Shown: positions 51,829 through 60,329 of the stretch, in pieces
Layout of the letters: the number at the start of each line of letters is the position of its first letter
How positions within the stretch are numbered: position 1 is the stretch's first letter
DNA from: Flavobacteriaceae bacterium UBA6268
Lineage (GTDB): Bacteria; Bacteroidota; Bacteroidia; Flavobacteriales; Flavobacteriaceae
Length of the DNA: 64,000 nt
Assembly: GCA_002440705.1 (NCBI GenBank)
Contig: DJVA01000033.1
Coordinates: 11,641 to 75,640, forward strand
Direction of reading: 5' to 3'
Notes under the pieces: generated by a model
What the model saw: the letters and a program-made list of their open reading frames with translations, nothing else
What the model was told of the DNA's origin: nothing
The model's database searches: none
Translations under genes and position numbers: made by a program

Positions 51829-52362
51829 ATGAACAAAAGAATCTTTTTACCACTGCTCGTGCTGCTTTTGGCAGCCTCCTCCTGTACCTCGGTACGGGTG
51901 GTTACCGATTATGACCGCAATGCCAATTTTGGCACTTACCAGACTTTCGCTTTTTACAAACCAGGGATCGACAAAGCTAAGATCAGTGACCTGGACAAAA
52001 AACGCATCCTTCGTGCCATCGATGCCGAACTTATGGCAAAAGGCATGCAAAAAAATGAAAAACCCACTATTCTAGTAAGCATCTTTACCAAAGAAAGTGA
52101 ACGCGTAGATGTGTACCACAATAACTTTGGATGGGGATGGGGATGGAATCCTTGGTGGTATGGCGGGTATTATGGAAATTCCGTTTCCAGAACTACCGAA
52201 GGCACTCTCTACATCGACTTTATCGATGCCAACACCAACGAATTGGTATGGCAAGGAATGGGTACCAGCCGCTTAATTACTTCCGGAGATGTGGAGGCCA
52301 AAGAAGAACGCATCAAGGAGATTGTACACGAAATCCTGGCCAAATATCCTCCCAATCAATAG
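51829..52362 (+). CDS. DUF4136 lipoprotein
   Basis: The 177-residue protein has a lipoprotein signal with lipobox AASSC. The DUF4136 core is clear: VTDYDRNANFGTYQTFAFY at the N terminus, a glycine/tryptophan-rich stretch (FGWGWGWNPWWYGGYYG) and EGTLYIDFIDANTNELVWQG. It should sit in the outer membrane. It follows hutU by 12 bases and may share its transcript. Function of the family is unknown. Confidence 0.92.
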   Translation: MNKRIFLPLLVLLLAASSCTSVRVVTDYDRNANFGTYQTFAFYKPGIDKAKISDLDKKRILRAIDAELMAKGMQKNEKPTILVSIFTKESERVDVYHNNFGWGWGWNPWWYGGYYGNSVSRTTEGTLYIDFIDANTNELVWQGMGTSRLITSGDVEAKEERIKEIVHEILAKYPPNQ

Positions 52363-52386
52363 AAAAGAAAAGACTCCATGATCCAT

Positions 52387-52414
52387 AAAGCTCCTATTTT
52401 GGGAGCTTTTTTTT
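52387..52414 (+). terminator. Terminator after the DUF4136 gene
   Basis: AAAGCTCC (52387-52394) pairs with GGAGCTTT (52402-52409) around a seven-base loop, followed by a run of T residues. Confidence 0.85.
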
Positions 52415-52590
52415 GGAGCCTCCCTCTCCAATACCAGCAAATTAGCCCTGTTTGATTGTTTGGATTCCAGTCAAGGGTTTTTTCCATTTTTTATCACGGG
52501 GAAAAACCCCTTTATAAAAACAACTAATGTCCTCTTTTTCAGTATCTTTATAGTACCGTTCTTTGTACAACAAATTTAATCACACCTATC

Positions 52591-53676
52591 ATGAAAAAAT
52601 TATTTACTCTTTGTATTGCTTTATTAAGCGTAACTGCCTGGGCACAGGACTATATGTTTGTGCATACGGCAACCGCTGCAAGTCTCTCTGCAGACCTTAC
52701 TTACATCGACAATCCTTTGTTGAATGGCAATCCCGGCGCACAATTGGTCTTTTCCCATGTATGGAACCCACCTGGGTCTATTGGGGTGTACAATGACCAC
52801 CGCACCGGCCTGTATTACGATTCCGTTGAAGGAAAATGGGGCATTTACAACGAAGACGCCACCAACATGGTTGAAGACTCTTCCTATTTTGTTTATGTAG
52901 AGCAAGGCACTGAAATTTTCCAACACATTGCCGATGCTGGAAACCAGGGTTCCGATCCTTCCTACACGGTATTGAACCACCCAGACATCAATGGAAATCC
53001 GGAAGCACAGGTAGTCGCTTCCACCTACTACAATCCTAATAGCTCCAGAAATGATTTCAATTACGGTACTTGGTACGACGGGGCTAACTGGAACCTTTAC
53101 ACTGAAGATGCCTCTTCCATCCAATTTGGCGATGCCTTCTTGGTAGCCATCAACAGTCCTTCCACAGTAGCCTATCGCCACGTTGCAGCTGCCGGAACCG
53201 TTGTGAGCAATTGGACCAACATCAGCCATCCGTTGTTGGACGGCAACTCAGATGCACGTTTTGTGTTTTTCCACAACTGGGGTGAAAGCGGACAGACCTC
53301 TAACGTAGTCATCAACAAAACCATGGGAGCTTGGTATACCGGAACTAATTGGGCTATCTATAATGAGGATGGCACTTCCTTCTCTACAGATGCAGAGTTT
53401 GACCTATTGATTTTTGACCCTTCCCTTGGCACCAACGATTTGAACATTGCCCAAGTAAGCTTGGCTCCTAATCCAGTGAGCAGCAGCACTACGGTAACTG
53501 CCACGGAAACCATTAAGCAAATTGCCATTAGCAATGTTTTGGGACAAATCGTGAAAGTAATCAACGGAACTGGGACCCAACAAACCATCGACCTTAGCTC
53601 TTTGTCCTCCGGACAGTACTTTGCCAGCGTGACCACCGAAACTGGCTCGCAGGTCATCAAACTATTGAAACAATAA
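52591..53676 (+). CDS. Secreted repeat protein with T9SS sorting domain
   Basis: The 361-residue protein has a signal peptide ending AWAQ. Three repeats of about 75-80 residues follow, each with a NPLLNGNPGAQLVF-type opening and a WGIYNEDATNM-type end (also NLYTEDASSIQ and AIYNEDGTSFS); they resemble the DUF7452-type repeat. The C terminus, from LAPNPVSS to the end, is a T9SS type A sorting domain. It should be exported and bound to the cell surface. Function is unknown. Confidence 0.85.
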   Translation: MKKLFTLCIALLSVTAWAQDYMFVHTATAASLSADLTYIDNPLLNGNPGAQLVFSHVWNPPGSIGVYNDHRTGLYYDSVEGKWGIYNEDATNMVEDSSYFVYVEQGTEIFQHIADAGNQGSDPSYTVLNHPDINGNPEAQVVASTYYNPNSSRNDFNYGTWYDGANWNLYTEDASSIQFGDAFLVAINSPSTVAYRHVAAAGTVVSNWTNISHPLLDGNSDARFVFFHNWGESGQTSNVVINKTMGAWYTGTNWAIYNEDGTSFSTDAEFDLLIFDPSLGTNDLNIAQVSLAPNPVSSSTTVTATETIKQIAISNVLGQIVKVINGTGTQQTIDLSSLSSGQYFASVTTETGSQVIKLLKQ

Positions 53677-53720
53677 GCTTAAGTTGAGCGAATCCTAAAT
53701 TCTCTACTATTTTGGATTTA

Positions 53721-53750
53721 AAAAGGCCGCCTTTAAGGGCGGCTTTTTTT
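53721..53750 (+). terminator. Terminator after the T9SS repeat protein gene
   Basis: GCCGCC (53726-53731) pairs with GGCGGC (53738-53743) and is followed by seven T residues. An A-run before the stem lets it serve the convergent DUF4328 gene as well. Confidence 0.85.
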
Positions 53751-53770
53751 ATGAACTTATCAGGAAAGGT

Positions 53771-54475
53771 TTATCGGTAATTTTCTTCCGGGGGAAGCGA
53801 CAGCGGTTTTTCGGTACTGCGCAAAGGGACTCCTTGCAACAAAGGCTCCACAGCAGCATAATCGCGGATAACTTTTACCGCCAAAAAGCAAAGTGGGATC
53901 CCAATCAAGCTCCCGCCCATGTCCATTTGGGTAGCGGTAAGGATTTCTTCGGCTGTTTCCACATGCATCGAAATACGAAAGGAGAAATTTCCATACAAAT
54001 TGTTAAGCACCCAAAGTGCCCACCACCAACCTATAAATAGGGTACTTAGTTTGGGGCGTAAAGCCACGCCATTATTAGGAAGGATGGCTTCAGACTTCTG
54101 GTAAAGTTCCTGCATGATTTGGTAGGGCCAAAACAAGTTCAGGATGGGTACAAACCAACTCCCTGCAGCCCATCCTTCTTCACGATTAAGTCGGGGTACC
54201 AATAGATGGAGGTTGTAATAAGCCCTTCGGAACCACTGGATAAAAGTTACAGCCGATACGATATAGGCAATCACGTAAAGGATGCCTATGACCATTTCAC
54301 GTAGGTCGTTCAAATCGGCTTCTTCCATAGTGTACTCGCCGCCGTGGGCAATGCGATCGATTAAATTGTATTGCATGTAGCTCGAAAAAAAGGAGACTAC
54401 CTCCAGTCCTAAAATGATGTAGATCAACAACTGTGCATTTTTGGCACGTTGCTGATTGGGTCGTAATGATTGCAT
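53771..54475 (-). CDS. DUF4328 membrane protein
   Basis: The start at 54475 gives a 234-residue protein with a short basic N terminus; an ATG at 54562 adds an unlikely leader. It has about four to five hydrophobic helices and the DUF4328 block TFIQWFRRAYYNLH, then EEGWAAGSWFVPILNLFWPY. The family is widespread and unassigned. It is the last of a minus-strand row, with a 130-base gap before the next gene. Confidence 0.88.
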   Translation of the reverse strand: MQSLRPNQQRAKNAQLLIYIILGLEVVSFFSSYMQYNLIDRIAHGGEYTMEEADLNDLREMVIGILYVIAYIVSAVTFIQWFRRAYYNLHLLVPRLNREEGWAAGSWFVPILNLFWPYQIMQELYQKSEAILPNNGVALRPKLSTLFIGWWWALWVLNNLYGNFSFRISMHVETAEEILTATQMDMGGSLIGIPLCFLAVKVIRDYAAVEPLLQGVPLRSTEKPLSLPPEENYR

Positions 54476-54605
54476 GTGCTTTTTAAAAAAGTCGAGAGTT
54501 TCCAAACCCCCAACTGGTTGGTTTTGGGTAAATATACTACTTTTTTTGGGCCACACCACCACTTCCTAGGGCACCCACGAGCCATTAGATTGTATTGAGC
54601 AAAGC

Positions 54606-54965
54606 TTACTTTTTGGCCTCGTTTTCCTTTACTCGGAAGGCCACAATTTCAGCAATAAGATCGAAGGGAATGGGTTGGTCCAATGGAAACTGTACCGAGC
54701 CCTTACCTTGTTTGTACTTCGCCAGTTTTTTGGCAAACTGTGCATGTCCGGAGGGAGTGGCGTAGAACCCAATGTGCTTGTCATAACCCGCGAAATAAAC
54801 CAAGGGTCTTTTCTGGGTTTTATAAGCGGGCATGCCATACGAAATGCTTTCGACGGCTTGAGGGGCATGTGCCAAGATGGTTTGCCGCACTTGTTGGAGT
54901 AGTGCCTGCAACTCTTGGGAAAAACCTTCAATGTAAGCGTCTACGGTAGTAATAGGTAATTTCAT
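54606..54965 (-). CDS. DUF1801 (YdhG-like) protein
   Basis: The 119-residue cytoplasmic protein has the DUF1801 pattern: VDAYIEGFSQELQALLQQVR, ESISYGMPAYKTQKRPLVYF and HIGFYATPSGHAQFAKKL. Known relatives are small and of uncertain role, some linked to metal stress. It starts at ATG 54965, ten bases after the stop of the next gene upstream, so they may be co-transcribed. Confidence 0.9.
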   Translation of the reverse strand: MKLPITTVDAYIEGFSQELQALLQQVRQTILAHAPQAVESISYGMPAYKTQKRPLVYFAGYDKHIGFYATPSGHAQFAKKLAKYKQGKGSVQFPLDQPIPFDLIAEIVAFRVKENEAKK

Positions 54966-54975
54966 GGGAGCGGGT

Positions 54976-56112
54976 TTAATTTTGGGGGCTGAAGTATTTC
55001 TTCAATTCTTCCTCCACAACTTCATTGAAATTCTCTTTGGTAATATGCGCTACCGTTTCAATGGCCTTGAAGAAATCATCGTCTGTAGTTCCACAAGTAA
55101 TGACCTGAAGAACCCCATCCATCCCCTTTTCCCGTTCAATTTTGCGCATGATTAAGGCTGCAACCGGCATTTTGGTGGAAATTGGGCTTTTCATGATTCG
55201 GTTTTTTTCAAAGATCTCGAGGGGCGTTACTCCATTCTCGGCAAGGTACTGTTTCAGAAACCCGTAATTCTCCTTGGTAGCAAACCCCCAATAATCGGTA
55301 AGGTTGATGTTGTAGCCCTCTTCGGCCACCCAATTCCTAGACTGCTGGGGCACTTGCAACTCAAAATAAAAATGGGTAAGGTCGTGCTTGTATTCTTCCC
55401 TGTTGGTTCCCGAAACAAACAAGTTGGCCTTCCCAAGGGTAACGCAACCGCGCTTCACCCCATTGATATCTACATGGTAATCAATGCCCATCAATTGGTA
55501 CACTTCCTGAAGGTTCAGGCACTTGTAGTACCGAATCGGACGCGATTCCATGTTCCACAAAGCCGCCAAGAACTCATTGTGGTTGGCAAAGGCTTCGGCC
55601 TCCTCCTCATTGAAGGCTCCCCGGTAATAAAAGTGTGCATTTTTTATTTTTCGGGTGTTCCAATCCTTGGTGTAAAATTCGAAAGGGTTCAAAAACTTAA
55701 AGGTATGGTTAGACTCTTGGGCTAAAAAGGTCATCCTGGCCCGTTCATCGACCTCCCCATTTTGGCTTCCCCGGAAGGAGAGCGAGACCAAAAAGGTGTT
55801 CTCCGCCTGTTCCACAAAATTAACCAGATAGGGTCGGTAGTAATTGGAATCGTTTAGCGCGGCATTTACCTCGATAAATTTAAGCGCGTCAAACAAGTCT
55901 TTGTAGGTGGTGTAATTGAGCGAATCGACGTAGCGGTAGGTGGTAAAATCGGCATCCTTAAGTTCCAGAAACCGATCCAGGTCTGCAAGGAACCGGTTTT
56001 TGGGCTCCGTTTCCAACCGGATTTTTACCCCCGCTTGAATGCGTACATTGGTTTCATTGGGCTGGGCCCATAAAACCAAGGGAAAGCACACGAAAAGGAG
56101 CCAAGGTTTCAA
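54976..56112 (-). CDS. Secreted gluzincin-like protein with HDxxH motif
   Basis: The only start that gives the signal peptide (KPWLLFVCFPLVLWAQ) is a TTG at 56112. The 378-residue protein has a C-terminal half with the pattern HDLTHFYFELQVP followed by NWVAEEGYNI, which matches the gluzincin layout HExxH plus a downstream Glu, as in peptidase MA-like proteins, except that the catalytic Glu of HExxH is Asp. It may be an inactive or altered peptidase, or a non-catalytic relative. It lies in an accessory row of secreted proteins. Confidence 0.7.
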   Translation of the reverse strand: MKPWLLFVCFPLVLWAQPNETNVRIQAGVKIRLETEPKNRFLADLDRFLELKDADFTTYRYVDSLNYTTYKDLFDALKFIEVNAALNDSNYYRPYLVNFVEQAENTFLVSLSFRGSQNGEVDERARMTFLAQESNHTFKFLNPFEFYTKDWNTRKIKNAHFYYRGAFNEEEAEAFANHNEFLAALWNMESRPIRYYKCLNLQEVYQLMGIDYHVDINGVKRGCVTLGKANLFVSGTNREEYKHDLTHFYFELQVPQQSRNWVAEEGYNINLTDYWGFATKENYGFLKQYLAENGVTPLEIFEKNRIMKSPISTKMPVAALIMRKIEREKGMDGVLQVITCGTTDDDFFKAIETVAHITKENFNEVVEEELKKYFSPQN

Positions 56113-56261
56113 ATTTTTTTGTTTTAAAAATAAGGCATTTTTGTGTCAAACTAGGCATTGGTTGCTGCAAAATGTTGACTGGGATAGCTTCAGCCAACTG
56201 CAACAGCGTTCTTTGATACACCCAGCAAAGGCACTCGTTCCGTTCTAAAAAGTACCCTCTG

Positions 56262-57392
56262 TTATTGGTACGAATATGTGGATTTTTTGTGTTCCTTGCC
56301 TTTTTCATAGAAACCTTCCCCTTCACTTAGGGCCAATCGTGGGGACACAAAAGAGTAAAGGTAGGAGGACCATGTAAACGCAAACCCGGCTGTTTTTAAA
56401 ATGTTGTACACTTTGGAAAAACAGTTGTTTCCAATTCCGATGTTTGATAAAATGAGGGAAAAGGTCCCTCCACCGATGGCATTTTCACACAACGCCTTCA
56501 CTGCTTCCACTTTTGATTTTTTCACCTTAATTTCATGGAAATTCATGCCCCTTCCCTTAACAAATTGCTGCGGGGTCTTTCCCTTACTGGTGGCAGGGTT
56601 TCTTCGGATTTGTTCAAAAGAACCGTACCAGGTTACCATTTTGACCAAGGAGGACAGCATATTCCTTGCATCGGCCCTAAAGTGGTACATCCAGGCACCG
56701 TCCTTTGTTTCCAGGATGATGTACGTGTGTCCCATATTTTTTCGGTCGGTTGCCAAGGTAACATAGCCCATTTGCCCCCGGATGTTCCGGAAATTCCCGT
56801 CTTTTACCAACTGGGCTATTTCGACCGATGGAATCCCCTCCGAAAGGGGCATGGAATCCTTCGACCCGGCCGACTTTCGTTGCAATGCCTTCCGGCCCAT
56901 TACATCTGCCTCATGCTCTAATTGGGGATCGTCGTTCACCCCTACCTTTTCCTTCAGCTGTATTGTGGGTTTTACCCGTCCCTGTTTTTGTTGCACCACA
57001 TGCCATGCTTCGTGCGGTAGGTGCTTTTCCTGTCCGGGGCCCAAATGAATGTTGGTGCCCTGTGCATAGGCGTGTGCATGCAACTGGGCAGGTTTTGGGG
57101 AATTTCGGTGCACCTTCACATCATCCATCGAATATCCAGAAAGCTGTTCGATACCGTTCTTGAGCTGGTCTGGCAGCCCCGTGGTATTGGCCTTTTTTTG
57201 AATGGGAAGTTGAGGAGAAACAGAAGGTTGTTTGCGGTTCTCCATGAACCCCTGCAATTCTTTCTTTTGGAGCACCTCTGGCCTGTTGTCGACAAACGAA
57301 ACCGAAGACGGGTTCCCTTTGTGTGTTGTTGCCAGAGCGGCAGCGACTGATTGCCTTTTACTTTCCCGGTTCTTGTCCGTATGTGTACGCAT
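56262..57392 (-). CDS. DUF4157 (eCIS-associated) protein with papain-like C-terminal domain
   Basis: The 376-residue protein has no signal peptide. Residues 72-170 form a DUF4157 domain (GLPDQLKNGIEQLSGYSMDD, VHRNSPKPAQLHAHAYAQG, HEAWHVVQQKQGR with HEAWH at 127-131, and E161 in LEHEADVMG), a zinc-peptidase-like domain found on extracellular contractile injection system (eCIS) cargo and toxin proteins. Residues 205-340 form a separate domain with GHTYIILE (H222) and GNNCFSKVYNILKTAG (C324). A His before a Cys in this order resembles circularly permuted NlpC/P60-like papain folds. I infer a toxin or effector. No eCIS structural genes and no clear immunity gene lie in the window. Confidence 0.85.
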   Translation of the reverse strand: MRTHTDKNRESKRQSVAAALATTHKGNPSSVSFVDNRPEVLQKKELQGFMENRKQPSVSPQLPIQKKANTTGLPDQLKNGIEQLSGYSMDDVKVHRNSPKPAQLHAHAYAQGTNIHLGPGQEKHLPHEAWHVVQQKQGRVKPTIQLKEKVGVNDDPQLEHEADVMGRKALQRKSAGSKDSMPLSEGIPSVEIAQLVKDGNFRNIRGQMGYVTLATDRKNMGHTYIILETKDGAWMYHFRADARNMLSSLVKMVTWYGSFEQIRRNPATSKGKTPQQFVKGRGMNFHEIKVKKSKVEAVKALCENAIGGGTFSLILSNIGIGNNCFSKVYNILKTAGFAFTWSSYLYSFVSPRLALSEGEGFYEKGKEHKKSTYSYQ

Positions 57393-57510
57393 AGGCAGTA
57401 TACTTGATGTTATTTCGTGGGGAGGTTCCTAAATGTACAAAAAAAAACCGTTACAAATAATTTAAAAAGAAACCTGAAATCCCTTCCAATGGCCTAATCG
57501 ACCTGCATAT

Positions 57511-57855
57511 TCATCGTGTAAGGTCGAAGCGGTCGCTCTGGGTGGTAGGTTGGGAAATGACCAGGAACTCGAGGGGAACCTTTTGGTCGTTCCGGATGCA
57601 GTGCGGCGTGTTGGGTGGAATATGAAGCCCCTCCCCGCTTTGTACCGTCACGATTTCCTCTCGTACTTCAAATGTAGCGGTACCGCTAATAATCCTAAAA
57701 AACTGTTGGGCCTTTTGGTGGTAGTGCCTTTGCTCCTGGGTATTGGGCGGCATTAGTTCCTCAATGACGCTAAGGCCTGGGGTGTCGACGAGCCGCCAAC
57801 CACTGCAGCCTTGGCCCCATTGGTAGTGTTCGCTGGTAGTTTTGGATTGGATCAC
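57511..57855 (-). CDS. Cupin-domain protein
   Basis: The 114-residue protein starts at a GTG (57855) and is a single small cupin barrel: RHYHQKAQQFFRIISGTATF supplies the metal-binding His residues and Glu-like position, and GEGLHIPPNTPHCIRN the last His. Such proteins bind small ligands or act as simple dioxygenases or isomerases; the substrate is not predictable. It stands between the DUF4157 gene and a GNAT gene. Confidence 0.85.
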   Translation of the reverse strand: MIQSKTTSEHYQWGQGCSGWRLVDTPGLSVIEELMPPNTQEQRHYHQKAQQFFRIISGTATFEVREEIVTVQSGEGLHIPPNTPHCIRNDQKVPLEFLVISQPTTQSDRFDLTR

Positions 57856-57912
57856 GGGTGGTATTGGTTGATGTTTCCCTTCTTATAACTGACTCGTAGG
57901 AGGAAAATTGCA

Positions 57913-58323
57913 TCAAGGCACCAAGTCCTGCAATTCCCGAAGCAGAAAACAGGCCTCATGCTGCGTCATCCCAATATGGGGGTAGTAGTCCACCGCCTTG
58001 GGCGCTGCCAGTAGGATGAGGGTAGCTTGTGGGGCCTCCAACTTGGTGCGACGGATGAGCTCCTTGCCAATGCCTTGCTTTTGATAGGCTTGGTCTACGG
58101 CGAGGTCGGAGAGGTAAGTACAGTAGGTAAAATCGGTAAGGGCCCTGGCTACTCCCACCAATTTATGGCCCTCGCGTGCCGTGAGGATGAGGTTGGCATG
58201 GCGAACCATGGCCTCGAGCCGCTCCAAATCCCCTATGGGCCTACGTTCGGCAAGAGAGGATTGGATGAGGACTTCCTTGAATTCCTGAGCGGAAAGGTTG
58301 CTTTCGAGTTGGTAGTGGATCAT
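57913..58323 (-). CDS. GNAT-family acetyltransferase
   Basis: I chose ATG 58323, which begins the normal GNAT fold (MIHYQLESNLSAQEFKEVL). The 136-residue protein has the acetyl-CoA-binding motif region VDQAYQKQGIGKELIRRTK (Q/RxxGxG/A type) and the preceding strands (LVGVARALTDFTYCTYLSDL). Substrate is unknown. It lies in a minus-strand row of unrelated accessory genes. Confidence 0.88.
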   Translation of the reverse strand: MIHYQLESNLSAQEFKEVLIQSSLAERRPIGDLERLEAMVRHANLILTAREGHKLVGVARALTDFTYCTYLSDLAVDQAYQKQGIGKELIRRTKLEAPQATLILLAAPKAVDYYPHIGMTQHEACFLLRELQDLVP

Positions 58324-58389
58324 AAAAGTAAGGATGGTTTGTTTGATGAAACATACTTGGTACAACAGCCCGAATGGAAGGGGGTACTT

Positions 58390-59010
58390 CTAATTATTAT
58401 AGGGGTCCATAATTCCAACCGGCTTATGACCCTGCTCTTTTTTCAGTTGGCCTGCATTAAAACTCCCCTCAAATTCATTGGAATAAAGGGTTAGAGTATC
58501 ATTGACAAAAAGTTCAAACCTAAATTTAGTAGCAATCTTTCCCTTTAAGCAAGGTGCCGAAAACTCCCAATACTCATTCGGTTCAATGAACACCTTATGG
58601 TAGCTGTTACCGCACCAGCTACTTGGCAAATATTCCACGTCTCGCCATTGATTGTTGAAAAAGGCCTGTCTTTTCAAATACAATCTGCTGTCTTGGGCCG
58701 GCAACTCTTTCATCGAATCGGATTTATTTATGATGAACACCTTAAAGCCCGAAATTCCTTTTTCGAATTCAGTTGTCAAATCGGTTTTTACCACGATTTC
58801 AAGGGCGTTTGATTTTGAATATTCCGAAATTTCCGGTGTCAGTTTTTTGGGGGTGTTGTTATCTTCATAAAAACCCCCTAGGGCGGTTGGGTCGGCTTGA
58901 CTTGTTCCGGCATAGAAATACCCGCGCAATTTAAATTTTACATCCAGGCAATTTTGCCCTAAGCTTAGTTGCGAAATAAGGATTGCCAAGATGACCGTTA
59001 GTTTGTTCAT
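58390..59010 (-). CDS. Secreted protein of unknown function
   Basis: The 206-residue protein has a signal peptide ending in SLGQ. The rest is beta-rich, with four or so Cys residues (for example in PSSWCGNSYH and SAPCLKGKI) and no recognisable motif. I cannot name a family. It is followed on the minus strand by the GNAT gene. Confidence 0.75.
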   Translation of the reverse strand: MNKLTVILAILISQLSLGQNCLDVKFKLRGYFYAGTSQADPTALGGFYEDNNTPKKLTPEISEYSKSNALEIVVKTDLTTEFEKGISGFKVFIINKSDSMKELPAQDSRLYLKRQAFFNNQWRDVEYLPSSWCGNSYHKVFIEPNEYWEFSAPCLKGKIATKFRFELFVNDTLTLYSNEFEGSFNAGQLKKEQGHKPVGIMDPYNN

Positions 59011-59150
59011 ACTCCAAAAGTTTATTGCAAAGTTATTGGGTTCATTCCCTCAGTCAAAATGGGAATGAGGGAGCAAGGTCAATCATTAAGTAAACTATAT
59101 ATTTTCGCCGATATTGTTTGCATGGGCGTAATCCTCAAGGCGCTTTAATT

Positions 59151-59384
59151 TTATGATGAATAGCGGTATCCAAGATAGAGCAACAGTACTACGACGATTA
59201 CTTTAAAAAGCCAACCTATCCGTGCATTTTTCTTGAGTTCCTTTTGGTTGTAAAACGTGTTGAATTTTCGCTTCCCAAAATACCAAAAATACCTTAAGAT
59301 GGCACCAAACCATTCCGAGGAATGCATTTCACCGTCTGCGGCATTGGACCAAACCATGCCTTCCTGTCTTTTAGGTTTTTCCAT
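59151..59384 (-). CDS. Small single-helix membrane protein
   Basis: A start at ATG 59384 gives a 77-residue protein with a soluble N terminus (MEKPKRQEGMVWSNAADGEM), a basic aromatic stretch and one C-terminal membrane helix (LFKVIVVVLLLYLGYRY). A start at 59471 would add about 29 residues of low-plausibility sequence. Function is unknown. It may be a tail-anchored protein. Confidence 0.55.
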   Translation of the reverse strand: MEKPKRQEGMVWSNAADGEMHSSEWFGAILRYFWYFGKRKFNTFYNQKELKKNARIGWLFKVIVVVLLLYLGYRYSS

Positions 59385-59513
59385 TTTGGGGTTGAAATTA
59401 CTGGCCACGGCTGGTAGTTTCTTCTCTATTTGTCCTTTAGGTGCTAAAGTTGTTACAATACACCTCCCCATTCACTGGGCTGTGCCGAAATAACACCATT
59501 ATGGTGCGGTATT

Positions 59514-60257
59514 TTATTTGTCGATTCCAAGTTGCTTTCTAAGGTCCAGATTTAAGAGGTATTGCGCTTCAGCGGACACGGCACTTTTGGAGGCATTAGC
59601 AATATCCTTACCTTCTTTGGTCCATAAATAGGGGATGAAATTAAAAACTTGGTCTCCGGTAAGTTTGGCTACATCTATTTTCCAGTTGTTCCATCGGTAC
59701 CCTTTATAGAAATCGTCCATATCATAGTTGAAGCAAAAATTTAAAAAGTCTGAATAGGTGAGGTCAAGCGGCTCGAATTCCAAATTGTCCGGAGCGAAGT
59801 AGTATACCTTTCCCAAATCCGTTCCAAGCCCGCCCCCATTAAGGAGAAAAAAACCTCCCAACACATCATCGGCAATCAATAAATAGGGTGCCGGTTCACC
59901 AAAACTATCAAAGGCTTTTCCTTTATTCCATTCGGGCAACGACCTGTTCATTTTCTCACCTCCCGAACCCAGAATCCTTATCCAACCATTGTCAATCAAC
60001 AGTCCACTGGTGCTGTAAACAATTGCTCCCATTGGAGAGCGGGTCGTTACCTGTATTTTGTACAAAGCGTCTTTTGCTTTTAAGGAATCTGCCGGCAGCA
60101 CCTCCACTTTATTTTTTGCAGCAGCAATCCATTCGGTTACAAGTGCCCAACCGGGTTCTTCTTTATTTATTAATTGATCTAAGGAACGCATCTTTACCTG
60201 TCCAAATAGGGTGCATGAAATTAAGGTAAAAGATGCAAGTACTAAAAATCTTCTCAT
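59514..60257 (-). CDS. DUF2625-like secreted protein
   Basis: The start at 60257 gives a signal peptide (RRFLVLASFTLISCTLFGQ) and a 247-residue protein. The core has the DUF2625 pattern MRSLDQLINKEEPGWALVTE, then DDVLGGFFLLNGGGLG, VYYFAPDNLEFEPLDLTYSD and FLNFCF. These blocks also resemble the SUKH fold used by toxin-immunity proteins, so an immunity-like role is worth testing, but the signal peptide is unusual for that. Confidence 0.8.
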   Translation of the reverse strand: MRRFLVLASFTLISCTLFGQVKMRSLDQLINKEEPGWALVTEWIAAAKNKVEVLPADSLKAKDALYKIQVTTRSPMGAIVYSTSGLLIDNGWIRILGSGGEKMNRSLPEWNKGKAFDSFGEPAPYLLIADDVLGGFFLLNGGGLGTDLGKVYYFAPDNLEFEPLDLTYSDFLNFCFNYDMDDFYKGYRWNNWKIDVAKLTGDQVFNFIPYLWTKEGKDIANASKSAVSAEAQYLLNLDLRKQLGIDK

Positions 60258-60329
60258 AAATGGTTTTTTCAAGAGGAATACCATGCTTCCGCAAGAGCCT
60301 ATTTTAGGCATTATCCAAAAAATTTCAGG

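Noticed and set aside
52624..53229. A 201-codon minus-strand frame inside the T9SS repeat protein gene.
   Set aside because: The plus-strand gene has a signal peptide, repeats and a sorting domain; the reverse frame has nothing comparable.
57511..58323. The cupin and GNAT genes as a toxin-antitoxin pair.
   Set aside because: The GNAT lacks features that mark TacT-like toxins, there is no RHH-type antitoxin, and the gap between the genes is not typical.
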